Part shown: in pieces, positions 35,239 through 42,998 of the stretch
How positions within the stretch are numbered: position 1 is the stretch's first letter
Layout: each line of letters opens with the position of its first letter
From: Bacillus sp. DNRA2
GTDB taxonomy: Bacteria; Bacillota; Bacilli; Bacillales; Cytobacillaceae
Direction: 5' to 3'
Length of the DNA: 64,000 nucleotides
Assembly (NCBI RefSeq): GCF_012843265.1
Contig: NZ_JABAIT010000022.1
Span: 1 to 64,000 of the forward strand
Program-made: the position numbers and the translations under genes
The notes under the pieces: model-generated
Seen by the model: only the letters and a program-made list of their open reading frames with translations
What the model was told of the DNA's origin: nothing
Databases searched by the model: none

Positions 35239-37230
35239 ATGGAAATTGCACTGTTAGGAAACCCAAATACCGGGAAAACCTCATTGTTTAACAACTTGAC
35301 TGGCTCTTATGAGTATGTTGGGAACTGGAGCGGTGTAACTGTCGAAAAAAAGGTAGGGCAGTTTAAGAATAATCTTGCAAAATTAATCGATTTACCTGGA
35401 ATCTATACTTTAAGTCCACTATCACGAGACGAGGGTGTTGTAACGGACTTTTTGTTAAATGATGAAAGCGATAAATTATTAAACATATTGGATGCATCAC
35501 AGCTTGAACGAAATTTACATTTAACTATTCAACTACTTGAGTATGGTAAACCGGTTGCAATAGGTTTAAACATGGGCGATGTCGCTAAAGGTCGAGGAAT
35601 CTTAGTTGATTCTGACGCTTTATCTCGGCTACTAGGTGTTCCTGTAGTTCCGGTAATCGCTCGAAATGGAGAAGGCTGCGACCAATTGGCGCAAATTATC
35701 ACCGATTTAGAGCACTCAGAGATAAATATTCATATCGTAAATTATGGTAAAGCCTTTGAAGGTTTGATTGCTGAATTTGTTACTGCTATTGAAGCAAGGA
35801 CAAGCCATTCACCGCGCTGGCTAACCCTGCAGTTACTTGAAGGAAATTCATATGTGAAAAAGTATCTTCATGAAGCAATCGGAAAAGAAGAAGTCGAAAC
35901 GTTGATTACATCAGCGCAACAACTTTTAAAAGATGAATCACTCGAACAATATATTTATCGAAAAAGACGAACTGCAATTGAAAAAATTGTTGCTTCCTCT
36001 ACGAAACGAGAGGATAAAGCGATAACCCCGCTTAGTGAGCGAGTAGATAAAATTGTCACCAATAAATTTTTAGGTATCCCAATCTTCTTAGTAGTGATGT
36101 ATGTGCTGTTTATGCTTACCTTTGATTGGTTGGGTTCTCCGCTATCAGATGCTTTGGATGGAATTATTTCTGGACCAATTGCCTCTGGGATTGAATCGAT
36201 GTTACAAGCAGTTGGTGCATCAAGTTTTATTCAAGCACTTGTGCTAGATGGAATTGTTGCCGGTGTTGGTGGCGTATTAGTATTTGTGCCACAAATCTTT
36301 ATTTTATTCTTGTTTATTTCAATTTTAGAAGACTCAGGTTACATGGCACGGGTTGCTCTTGTTATGGACCGCTTGATGGAAATGGTCGGTTTGAATGGAA
36401 AGGCATTTATTCCAATGATGATTGGATTTGGTTGTAACGTTCCGGGAATTATGGCTGCAAGAACAATTGAAACACCAAAGGAACGTTTGTTAACAATATT
36501 GCTAACTCCGTTAATGTCTTGCTCAGCCCGCTTACCGGTATATGCATTATTTGTTGGTGCATTTTTCGTTAACAACAAAGCATCTGTCGTATTATCTTTA
36601 TATGTGTTAGGAATTTTCATTTCATTATTATTGGCGACACTTTTTTCGAAAACCATATTAAAGGGAGAAACCTCACTGTTTGTGATTGAACTGCCACCTT
36701 ATCGTCGTCCTCAGGCGCAGGCTTTGTGGAGAAGTACATGGGAAAAAGGGAAGGGCTTCGTTAGAAAGGCCGGCACGTTTATTTTTGCAGGTTCAGTGGT
36801 AATCTGGTTACTTGCTTATGCAGGACCTGGTGGTTTTGATGTTGCGATGGATGACAGCTTCCTAGCTGCAATCGGTGGTGTGATTGCTCCTATCTTTGAT
36901 CCAATTGGGTTTGGAACATGGCAAGCGAGTGCATCATTGATTACAGGCTTTTTAGCAAAAGAAGCTATTATATCTACGATGAATATTATATATTTTGTTC
37001 CGGATGAAGCGGGACTTCAGGGGCTTTTGGCATCATATTATACACCGCTTTCCGCATATAGCTTTATGGCATTTATTTTGCTTTATATTCCTTGTCTTGC
37101 GACGGTGGCAACTATATATAAAGAGACAGGTTCCAAAAAGTGGACGGCCTTTTCAATGGTTTATGCTTTAATCATTGCATATATTGTCTGTTTAGTCATT
37201 TATCAAGGTGGCAAATTAATGGGCTTTTAA
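35239..37230 (+). CDS. feoB: FeoB ferrous iron transporter
   Basis: 663 residues. The N-terminal G domain has G1 GNPNTGKTS, G3 DLPGIY and G4 NMGD, followed by the helical guanine-dissociation-inhibitor region. Two Gate domains follow, with the conserved VPQIFILFLFISILEDSGYMAR and GFGCNVPGIMAARTIE stretches and paired GTWQASASLITGFLAKE. It imports Fe2+ across the membrane. The gene begins immediately after feoA and is followed by a small Cys-rich partner. Confidence 0.96.
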   Translation: MEIALLGNPNTGKTSLFNNLTGSYEYVGNWSGVTVEKKVGQFKNNLAKLIDLPGIYTLSPLSRDEGVVTDFLLNDESDKLLNILDASQLERNLHLTIQLLEYGKPVAIGLNMGDVAKGRGILVDSDALSRLLGVPVVPVIARNGEGCDQLAQIITDLEHSEINIHIVNYGKAFEGLIAEFVTAIEARTSHSPRWLTLQLLEGNSYVKKYLHEAIGKEEVETLITSAQQLLKDESLEQYIYRKRRTAIEKIVASSTKREDKAITPLSERVDKIVTNKFLGIPIFLVVMYVLFMLTFDWLGSPLSDALDGIISGPIASGIESMLQAVGASSFIQALVLDGIVAGVGGVLVFVPQIFILFLFISILEDSGYMARVALVMDRLMEMVGLNGKAFIPMMIGFGCNVPGIMAARTIETPKERLLTILLTPLMSCSARLPVYALFVGAFFVNNKASVVLSLYVLGIFISLLLATLFSKTILKGETSLFVIELPPYRRPQAQALWRSTWEKGKGFVRKAGTFIFAGSVVIWLLAYAGPGGFDVAMDDSFLAAIGGVIAPIFDPIGFGTWQASASLITGFLAKEAIISTMNIIYFVPDEAGLQGLLASYYTPLSAYSFMAFILLYIPCLATVATIYKETGSKKWTAFSMVYALIIAYIVCLVIYQGGKLMGF

Positions 37231-37238
37231 TCATAGAC

Positions 37239-37267
37239 AAGCGTCGGTTTAGACGCTTATCTTTTTA
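37239..37267 (+). terminator. Hairpin after feoB (terminator or attenuator)
   Basis: AAGCGTC / GACGCTT stem, 6-base loop, then TATCTTTTTAA. It lies between feoB and the small Cys-rich gene, so it may reduce rather than stop read-through. Confidence 0.65.
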
Positions 37268-37284
37268 ACTAAGGAGTGAGTCAT

Positions 37285-37446
37285 ATGCTTGTTAACCTAT
37301 TAATTGGTGGAGCAATATTTGGATATGCAGCCTGGGCACTGGTTCGGTTTATAAAGAAATCAAAACAGGGTAAGTGCGCGACCTGCCATGCGCAGAAATC
37401 TTGCACAAGTCAAGCTAATTGTCCATCAACATTAATAAAAAAGTAA
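37285..37446 (+). CDS. FeoB-associated Cys-rich membrane protein
   Basis: 53 residues: one membrane helix (about 4-23), then a basic stretch and a short Cys-rich tail with four cysteines (C-x2-C-x6-C-x5-C: CATCHAQKSC then NC). This is the pattern of the FeoB-associated Cys-rich family found directly after feoB in many Firmicutes. The ATG follows AAGGAGTGAG. It probably binds Fe2+ or supports the Feo complex, taking the place of FeoC. Confidence 0.85.
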   Translation: MLVNLLIGGAIFGYAAWALVRFIKKSKQGKCATCHAQKSCTSQANCPSTLIKK

Positions 37447-37541
37447 ATCTAAGTTTTACCCCTTTGAAAGTAGTTGTACTTTATTTACTGAGTTCATTGG
37501 TGTAAAATTACACTAAAAGTGTGGTAAAGGATGACTTTGCT

Positions 37542-38000
37542 GTGACGAAGGTAGAGATTATTCAATTAGTTTCAAAACATATGCGTGAAATACGGTCAGA
37601 AGTAGGTTATTCTCAGGATAAAATGGCAGAAATTATTGGCCTTTCCAAAAAAACGCTCGTTCAAATTGAGAAGGAACGGGCATTGGCTGGGTGGTCAACA
37701 GTTGTTACTGTGTGTGCATTGTTTCGGGATACACTCGCTGTACGCTCAATAATTGGAAGTGACCCGTTGGAGGTATTAGAAGTAATTGCCCTTGATGGAA
37801 TAGACCTCCGGAAGCAAAAAACGTTTGGTGGAAAAGTCTGGTGGCGGGAAATCGCTAGACAAAATGGTTATATATTGCAGCAGAATATCCTTAGCTTGCA
37901 TTATCGTATCCTTGACAATGAGCATTTCCGAATTTTTAGCAGTTTCGATGAACACGCAGCATTAAAATGCTTCAATGATTTAGCTCCAAATAAAAATTAG
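37542..38000 (+). CDS. XRE-family transcriptional regulator with C-terminal extension
   Basis: 152 residues from GTG 37542 (AAAGGA ten bases upstream); a GTG at 37521 adds seven residues. A Cro/C1-type HTH is at about 14-60 (IRSEVGYSQDKMAEIIGLSKKTLVQIEKER). An 80-residue C-terminal domain of unrecognised type follows, with aromatic KVWWREIARQNGYILQQN. It lies downstream of the feo cluster in the same direction; a link to iron is positional only. Confidence 0.75.
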   Translation: MTKVEIIQLVSKHMREIRSEVGYSQDKMAEIIGLSKKTLVQIEKERALAGWSTVVTVCALFRDTLAVRSIIGSDPLEVLEVIALDGIDLRKQKTFGGKVWWREIARQNGYILQQNILSLHYRILDNEHFRIFSSFDEHAALKCFNDLAPNKN

Positions 38001-38035
38001 AATCCAATCCTCTTTGTTGAGGATTGGATTTTTTA
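38001..38035. terminator. Bidirectional terminator
   Basis: AATCCAATCC / GGATTGGATT 10-bp stem with a 10-base loop, then TTTT; it separates convergent genes. Confidence 0.88.
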
Positions 38036-38653
38036 ATATGCTAGTCCAACGCGGCAGTAAAGAAAGTCGTTTGAAGTAAGTTGTTGATATGCAAACTCGG
38101 CTGTGTCACAAGGTGATATAAAACGTCCGTTATCGGGCAGATAATCCCTCTCAAATCGGAAATGTCCGGCACATTCTCCATCCGGCAAATAGGTTGGACA
38201 TATAATTGTCCAATCGAGACCCGATTGTTTTAATAACAAATAGGCATGTAGATGGTCTTCTGTTGCTTTTGTTGAGCGGTTTCGAGATTCACTTGATTGG
38301 AAGCGGTACAGCTCGGGCTCAATTCGCGATTGTAATATTCCTGCAGTACCAATTGTCACAATTCGCTTAATCTGATGTTGTTTCATTGATTCAATAATCA
38401 TTGGCATACATTTTGATAAAGTTGACAAACCACCACTACTAATCGCACAAAAAACAACATCTGTACCTGATAGGACCTTGAGGACATCTTCTTTAATCAA
38501 GACATCTCCAATAGTCCAATTAACACTATTTTCACTATGGAAAGTTTTATTACTATAACGTACGAGCGCTTGGACCTGATCTCCATTTTTAAGAGCTTTT
38601 TTTAGTAAAAAAGAGCCAACACGTCCTGTTGCTCCTAATATTCCTACGTTCAC
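38033..38653 (-). CDS. yheG: NAD(P)-binding Rossmann-fold protein (YheG-like)
   Basis: 206 residues with an atypical short-chain/NmrA-like fold: the nucleotide loop GILGATGRVGSFLLKKAL, then a central sheet (VVFCAISSGG, RIVTIGTAGIL) and the WTIICPTYL segment. Such proteins act as reductases or nucleotide-sensing regulators; the substrate is unknown. Start GTG 38653. Position next to sspB and the yhe genes matches yheG of B. subtilis. Confidence 0.8.
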   Translation of the reverse strand: MNVGILGATGRVGSFLLKKALKNGDQVQALVRYSNKTFHSENSVNWTIGDVLIKEDVLKVLSGTDVVFCAISSGGLSTLSKCMPMIIESMKQHQIKRIVTIGTAGILQSRIEPELYRFQSSESRNRSTKATEDHLHAYLLLKQSGLDWTIICPTYLPDGECAGHFRFERDYLPDNGRFISPCDTAEFAYQQLTSNDFLYCRVGLAY

Positions 38654-38763
38654 AAAATGTTCACATCCATGTCAAAATTTTTAGAAAATAGCCCTGTGAT
38701 ATTCATCTCTATATGATATATTTAAATTGTATTTTTGTCAGTAAAATGTTAGGGGGGCTTAAA

Positions 38764-38853
38764 GTGGAGGAATATTCAATTACACTTGTGATCGCTAGTA
38801 TTATGGTACTTTGTTATTTTATTGGAACTGCACTTATTAAAAAACCATCCTAA
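38764..38853 (+). CDS. 29-residue single-helix membrane peptide
   Basis: GTG start with a strong SD (AGGGGGG, 7 bases upstream) and a clean 30-codon frame: a short acidic N-terminus (MEEYS), one membrane helix (TLVIASIMVLCYFIGTAL) and IKKPS. It sits where B. subtilis has the small gene yheF, between yheG and sspB. It is too short for usual gene callers. Function unknown. Confidence 0.55.
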   Translation: MEEYSITLVIASIMVLCYFIGTALIKKPS

Positions 38854-38925
38854 GCTGTTTGCGAAAAGCAGCAGTCTTTTTTGAATCGAATCAGTTCATT
38901 ACTGTTATTGGTTCTGAATCATTTG

Positions 38926-38955
38926 AAAGCCCCATTCATTGCTGAATGGGGCTTT
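38926..38955. terminator. Terminator of the SASP gene (bidirectional)
   Basis: A perfect 13-bp stem (AAAGCCCCATTCA with its complement) around a 4-base loop. Confidence 0.88.
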
Positions 38956-38994
38956 AGCCATATTTATTCATTTTTTTGTTTAGCTAGGTTTAGT

Positions 38995-39201
38995 TTAGAA
39001 TTGGCCGCCACCAAGTTGTTGCTGAGCCATTGAAACTAAACGCTTTGTAATTTCTCCACCAACTGAACCATTCGCACGTGAAGTAGTGTCTCCACCTAAT
39101 TGAACACCAAATTCAGATGCAATTTCATACTTCATTTGGTCTAGGGCTTGCTCGGCACCAGGGACAAGCAGATTATTTGAGGAATTGCTACGGTTACTCA
39201 T
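38995..39201 (-). CDS. sspB: Alpha/beta-type small acid-soluble spore protein
   Basis: 68 residues with both SASP signatures: [22 protein letters not shown] (containing the GPR cleavage region, E-I-A) and [18 protein letters not shown]. It binds spore DNA and shifts it towards the A form, protecting it from UV and heat. It is transcribed from a sigma-G type promoter through a structured leader; the SD is GAGGAGA. Neighbouring yheE and yheG place it as the sspB locus. Confidence 0.95.
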   Translation of the reverse strand: MSNRSNSSNNLLVPGAEQALDQMKYEIASEFGVQLGGDTTSRANGSVGGEITKRLVSMAQQQLGGGQF

Positions 39202-39239
39202 AATATCATCTCCTCATCAATTTTTTGATGTTAATGGTT

Positions 39240-39297
39240 GGGCTAAGCCGGAATTGCACCAGCAGCAGATTGTTTACTGCGCCACTATGGTTAACCC
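39240..39297 (-). other. tRNA-like compact cloverleaf in the SASP mRNA leader
   Basis: On the minus strand the 58 bases fold as a four-way junction with almost no unpaired linkers: acceptor-like GGGTTAA/TTAGCCC (7 bp, one G-U), hairpin CCA-TAG-TGG, hairpin GCAG-(8)-CTGC, and a T-arm-like GCTGG-TGCAATT-CCGGC. The seven-base loop differs from a TTCAATT T-loop at one base, and AACCA follows the acceptor arm. There is no normal D-arm or anticodon loop, so it is not a standard tRNA. It lies about 25 bases into the predicted sspB transcript. Confidence 0.55.
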
Positions 39298-39329
39298 GTA
39301 ATTATAATTTCTTAATCGCTGTGTAATCT

Positions 39330-39358
39330 TATTATGGATTTATTTAATGTGAATATGC
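39330..39358 (-). promoter_or_regulatory. Sigma-G promoter of the SASP gene
   Basis: Read on the minus strand: GCATA (-35, 39354-39358), 17 bases, CATAATA (-10, 39330-39336). Both match the forespore sigma-G consensus. The start would be near 39322, giving a leader of about 120 bases that contains the cloverleaf and a CATCAA-AAAA-TTGATG hairpin just before the SD. Confidence 0.75.
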
Positions 39359-39472
39359 GATTATCTAAGTGGTAATTAATGGATGGATCTTTAGTGCAGA
39401 AGTTTTTCATACATACGCTCTCTCAAATAGACAAAGACTATTCATAAAATTTGAATGAGAGAAGGCGGGGGA

Positions 39473-39715
39473 ATGGGGATTTGTCCTAATTGCAATGGGT
39501 TGTACCAAGTGATCTTTCAATGTCCATCCTGTGGGGAAAATATGGAGGATAGTGGAAAGATTATGGATTTCTATGATGATTATAGTCCATATATGGAAAT
39601 AGACGATTTAAAGCTAGAAGACGGCTATCCTAATACTTTAGCCAAACAACAATGCCCTCATCTAATGTCGTGCATGGTTTGCAGCAGAAATGAGATTGTG
39701 TTTATTCAGGAATAA
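39473..39715 (+). CDS. Small Cys-rich (zinc-ribbon-like) protein
   Basis: 80 residues from ATG 39473, with AAGGCGGGG upstream. CPNC and CPSC near the N-terminus form a zinc-ribbon-like knuckle pair (CPNCNGLYQVIFQCPSC). A second group, CPHLMSCMVC, is near the C-terminus, with an acidic middle. No family name recognised. It is convergent with msmX and divergent from the SASP gene. Confidence 0.7.
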   Translation: MGICPNCNGLYQVIFQCPSCGENMEDSGKIMDFYDDYSPYMEIDDLKLEDGYPNTLAKQQCPHLMSCMVCSRNEIVFIQE

Positions 39716-39744
39716 AAAAAAGGCTCGTCTTAACTTGCGAGCCT
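39714..39744 (-). terminator. Terminator of the msmX-like gene
   Basis: AGGCTCG / CGAGCCT stem with an A7 run on the plus strand, i.e. a T tract for the minus-strand transcript. Confidence 0.75.
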
Positions 39745-39760
39745 GATAATTATGGAGCGA

Positions 39761-40858
39761 TTACCGAATTCTGATTTCTGTTGTTGCATCAAAGAAATGT
39801 GATTTGTTCATATCAATTGCTAGTTCAATTTTTTCACCAGGTTTCAAATCGGTTTTGGAATTCAGGCGTGCCACAAAATCCTGACCTTCAATATTAGAAT
39901 AGACAATTGAATCTGCACCAGTAAATTCAGCAACGTCGATGATTACTGTAATTTTACTGTCGGTTAAGGCATCTATTAAGACGGTTTCATTGTGTATATT
40001 TTCCGGACGTGTCCCTAAGATTATCTGTTTACCGACATACCCTTGTTCACGGAGCATGATCATTTTACTTTCAGGAATGGCAAGTTTGATATTGCCGCTG
40101 ACAAAAAAGTCATCTTCAACCTTGCCGTAGAAGAAATTCATTGCAGGAGAACCAATGAATCCCCCGACAAAAACATTTTCAGGTAGTTGGTAAACTTCTT
40201 TTGGAACACCAACTTGTTGAATAATCCCATCCTTCATAACAACCAAGCGAGTTGCCATCGTCATTGCTTCTGTCTGGTCGTGAGTGACATAAATAATGGT
40301 TGTTTGAAGACGTTGATGTAGTTTAGCTATTTCGGCACGCATTTGGACACGGAGTTTAGCATCCAGATTCGATAACGGCTCGTCCATCAAGTATACTTTG
40401 GCATCACGAACTACTGCACGACCTAAAGCCACTCGTTGTTGCTGGCCGCCTGATAATGCGTTTGGTTTTCGCTTTAAGTATTCGCTGAGGCCGAGAATTT
40501 TTGCGGCTTCTTTTACACGTTGATCAATTTTCTCTTTTGGAACCTTCCGAAGCTTAAGACCAAAAGCCATATTATCATACACAGACATATGCGGATACAA
40601 AGCATAGTTTTGGAAGACCATCGCAATATCTCGGTCTTTTGCAGGTATATGATTTACCCGTTTTCCATCAATGTAAACATCACCTTTGGATATTTCTTCA
40701 AGACCGGCAATCATCCTTAGTGTAGTCGATTTACCACATCCAGATGGTCCAACAAAAACAATAAATTCCCTATCTTGGATATGAAGATTGAAATTAGTGA
40801 CTGCCGTTGCGTTGTGATCATAAATTTTGTAAACATGCTCTAATTTTAGTTCGGCCAA
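39761..40858 (-). CDS. msmX: MsmX/UgpC-type sugar ABC transporter ATPase
   Basis: 365 residues. The ABC domain has Walker A GPSGCGKST, signature LSGGQQQRVALGRA and Walker B VYLMDEPLSNLDAK, with a C-terminal TOBE/MalK-type regulatory domain (about 240-365). MsmX is a shared ATPase that energises several carbohydrate importers in Bacillus, and its gene stands alone without permease genes, as here. TTG start with SD GGAGGAAA. Confidence 0.93.
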   Translation of the reverse strand: MAELKLEHVYKIYDHNATAVTNFNLHIQDREFIVFVGPSGCGKSTTLRMIAGLEEISKGDVYIDGKRVNHIPAKDRDIAMVFQNYALYPHMSVYDNMAFGLKLRKVPKEKIDQRVKEAAKILGLSEYLKRKPNALSGGQQQRVALGRAVVRDAKVYLMDEPLSNLDAKLRVQMRAEIAKLHQRLQTTIIYVTHDQTEAMTMATRLVVMKDGIIQQVGVPKEVYQLPENVFVGGFIGSPAMNFFYGKVEDDFFVSGNIKLAIPESKMIMLREQGYVGKQIILGTRPENIHNETVLIDALTDSKITVIIDVAEFTGADSIVYSNIEGQDFVARLNSKTDLKPGEKIELAIDMNKSHFFDATTEIRIR

Positions 40859-40988
40859 TATTTATTTCCTCCACTCATTTTAAAAAGGAGGGAAGCTGTC
40901 GAGTAACCTACAGGCTTTCACCTACATAAAAATAACGTATTAATAAAAAATCACTTTCAATCAATGCTATTAAAACAAATGATACTTA

Positions 40989-41201
40989 TTAATTTTCATA
41001 GACGTGGAACAGCATTAATTCATGGATTTGGGCTGTAAGTTTTTCTTCATCTTGGTTTTCGGGTTGTCTGCCTGTCCATTCAATTTTCCCCGCTTGATGA
41101 TAGATCCCGGTAAAATGCTGTTTCTTGAAATAAAATGAAAATTTCCAACCTGGCAATTGGCTGTTTTGATAAAGTGGTTGAAATTGAAAATGGCTAATCA
41201 T
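40989..41201 (-). CDS. yheE: YheE-like small protein
   Basis: 70 residues (MISHFQFQPLYQN..., ending HELMLFHVYEN), matching the YheE family in length and at both ends. Strong SD AGGAGGAG. Soluble, rich in aromatic residues, without known domain. Next to yheA as in B. subtilis. Confidence 0.85.
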   Translation of the reverse strand: MISHFQFQPLYQNSQLPGWKFSFYFKKQHFTGIYHQAGKIEWTGRQPENQDEEKLTAQIHELMLFHVYEN

Positions 41202-41358
41202 GTTATCTCCTCCTCATTTTATTATAGGGAGAAGGGTAGGGACAAAGCAAACGGATTGAATTGTCACATTTAAGCGAGAACTACATAGAATTTCTCGCTT
41301 TGACCACCATATTTTGTTATAGTGAAAGGGATTGCAATCGACAAAAGGAGAGATTGAA

Positions 41359-41709
41359 ATGGCAGTGAATATTTATGATGCAGCTTATGATTTGGAAAAG
41401 GCCATTCGTCAAAGTGATGAATATGCTCGATTACAAAATATGTACCAAGCAGTTTATGCTGATGAGGGAGCGCGTAAAATGTTCGAAGGTTTTCGCGATC
41501 TTCAATTAAAACTGCAAGAAAAACAAATGATGGGTCAAGAAATTACTCAACAAGAGATGGATGAAGCTCAAAAGACAGTGGGGTTAGTTCAACAAAATTT
41601 AAAAATTGCTCAGCTTATGGAAGCAGAGCAGCAAATGAGCCGAGTGATTGCTGAATTAAATCAAGTGATTATGAAACCTTTAGAAGAACTTTATAGCTCA
41701 CACCAATAA
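41359..41709 (+). CDS. yheA: YheA/YlbF-family protein
   Basis: 116 residues from ATG 41359 (AAAGGAGA nine bases upstream). All-helical YlbF/YmcA fold (NIYDAAYDLEKAIRQSDEY, FRDLQLKLQEKQMMGQE). Relatives act in the Y-complex that tunes RNase Y and biofilm/sporulation; YheA itself is a paralogue of uncertain role. Confidence 0.88.
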   Translation: MAVNIYDAAYDLEKAIRQSDEYARLQNMYQAVYADEGARKMFEGFRDLQLKLQEKQMMGQEITQQEMDEAQKTVGLVQQNLKIAQLMEAEQQMSRVIAELNQVIMKPLEELYSSHQ

Positions 41710-41760
41710 GAATTGTGTGTCGATAAAAATCAACAGGATCCTAACGTTCTATTTGCCCTT

Positions 41761-41804
41761 CCCTATTCATACAACTTTATAAGAGCATACATCTATGAAT
41801 AGGG
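41761..41804 (+). promoter_or_regulatory. Hairpin that would sequester the yhaX Shine-Dalgarno
   Basis: CCCTATTCATA (41761-41771) is a perfect 11-base complement of TATGAATAGGG (41794-41804), with a 22-base loop. The 3' arm is part of the only SD (AGGGGGA) 8 bases before the yhaX ATG. Folding would hide the ribosome site, so this could be a translational switch or thermosensor-like element. It is not followed by a T tract, so it is not a terminator. Confidence 0.55.
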
Positions 41805-41814
41805 GGACCAATCA

Positions 41815-42681
41815 ATGATCTACCGCTTACTTGCTTTAAATATTGATGGGACACTTCTACAGTCAAATGGAAAACTACATCGTTCCACTAAGGATGCCAT
41901 TGGATACGTTTTAGATAAAGGAATTTATGTTACCCTCGTCACATCTCGAAGCTTTCCTTCTGCAAGTAAGGTCGCCAAGGCTTTAAAAATTCCATCGATG
42001 CTTGTAACACATCGGGGTGCCTACATCGGAAATACAGTTGATAAGCAGCTTCAAGTCAAAAGGATTTCTGAGGACGTCACGTACGACCTTGTCCGCTTAC
42101 TGGAAGGATTTGAGTGTCAAATTCGGGTACAGCATGAACGGTTCTCTTTAATTAATAAGACCAAAACCAATCATAATTTGTTGGCCAAGACTGTCTTTAG
42201 TTCGGGTGAACCAGTTCTATATGCTCATCAATTTGTTGATAGCATAAGTGAATCACTTGCCAAGCAAAGAATTGCCCCACCAAAAATTGAGGTGAAATTT
42301 GAGCATCCTGAAGATTTAAAGGATGCAACTGAAGCGATTTCAAGAATGTTTACCGAAATTGAGATGTTTGTCGCAGGTCCATTAGGCTTGGAATTTGTTC
42401 CAACTGGAGCATCGAAGGTAAATGGTTTAATTTACTTAGGTGAATGCCTCGGGATTTCCAGAAAAGAAATGGTTGTAATTGGTGCGGATATTGATGATAT
42501 TCCGATGATTGAAGCAGCAGGGTTAGGCGTGGCAATGGGAAATGCACCTGTTGCGGTAAAGCAGGCGGCAGATTGGATAACAAGGTCGCAAAATGAACAA
42601 GGTGTTGCTTATATGGTAAAGGAACATTTCCGCAAGCAGCATCCAATCTCATTTCTTCGCAAAATGAACATTATTAAATAA
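41815..42681 (+). CDS. yhaX: HAD-superfamily Cof-type phosphatase (YhaX-like)
   Basis: 288 residues. The HAD motif I is shifted to LNIDGTL (LALNIDGTLLQSNGK, with Asn in place of the usual first Asp); motif II is VTSRS, the KVNGL motif III Lys follows, and motif IV is GADIDDIPMIEAAG. Cof-type cap in the middle (about 85-190). Because the nucleophilic Asp of DxDGT is replaced by Asn, activity may be changed or lost. Relatives dephosphorylate sugar phosphates or flavin/pyridoxal phosphates. Upstream of hemZ as in B. subtilis. Confidence 0.87.
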   Translation: MIYRLLALNIDGTLLQSNGKLHRSTKDAIGYVLDKGIYVTLVTSRSFPSASKVAKALKIPSMLVTHRGAYIGNTVDKQLQVKRISEDVTYDLVRLLEGFECQIRVQHERFSLINKTKTNHNLLAKTVFSSGEPVLYAHQFVDSISESLAKQRIAPPKIEVKFEHPEDLKDATEAISRMFTEIEMFVAGPLGLEFVPTGASKVNGLIYLGECLGISRKEMVVIGADIDDIPMIEAAGLGVAMGNAPVAVKQAADWITRSQNEQGVAYMVKEHFRKQHPISFLRKMNIIK

Positions 42682-42684
42682 TTA

Positions 42685-42730
42685 ACGGGCTTTCCGAAAA
42701 CCATAATGGTCGAGGGAAGCCCTGTTTTTA
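42685..42730 (+). terminator. Terminator of yhaX
   Basis: ACGGGCTTTCC pairs with GGGAAGCCCTGT across a partly self-complementary loop (ACCAT-A-ATGGT), then TTTTTATTTT. Repeat copy 4 begins immediately after. Confidence 0.8.
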
Positions 42731-42922
42731 TTTTGGCTGTGTTAAAGCTTAGTGTTAATTTCTTGCAAGTTGATTGGAGTGGAAGGCACGAAGATTCCTG
42801 CAGGAGTAGCTGGTATGGGAGACCCCGCAGGCGCGAATGCGCCGAGGAGGCTCCCAACTAGCCCTGCGGAAAGCGAAGTGCCTGCAGCGGAAATCAACAT
42901 ATACGTTTAACACAGCCATTTT
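42730..42922 (+). repeat. Palindromic 183-bp repeat element, copy 4
   Basis: The element spans 42735-42917, the same length as copy 1 and in the same orientation. The terminal inverted repeats are perfect (GGCTGTGTTAAA / TTTAACACAGCC, 12 of 12). ATTTT occurs at both flanks (42730-42734, 42918-42922). In the long-range stem a G-C pair has become A-T on both arms (CTGCAGG with CCTGCGG), a second independent compensatory change. Like copy 1 it sits right after a terminator T tract. Confidence 0.87.
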
Positions 42923-42936
42923 ATGAATAGTAAGAT

Positions 42937-42966
42937 TTGACCTGTTCATTTTGTCTTTAGTACACT
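42937..42966 (+). promoter_or_regulatory. Putative sigma-A promoter of hemZ
   Basis: TTGACC (42937-42942), 18 bases, TACACT (42961-42966), about 33 bases before the hemZ start and 20 bases after repeat copy 4. Confidence 0.5.
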
Positions 42967-42998
42967 AGAAGTTAGCTTAAGATTGAAAGGTGATTTTT

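Noticed and set aside
39240-39297. A functional tRNA gene
   Set aside because: Only 58 bases, no D-arm, an 8-base loop without a recognisable anticodon arrangement and a G at T-loop position 55. It is kept as a tRNA-like leader structure, not a tRNA.
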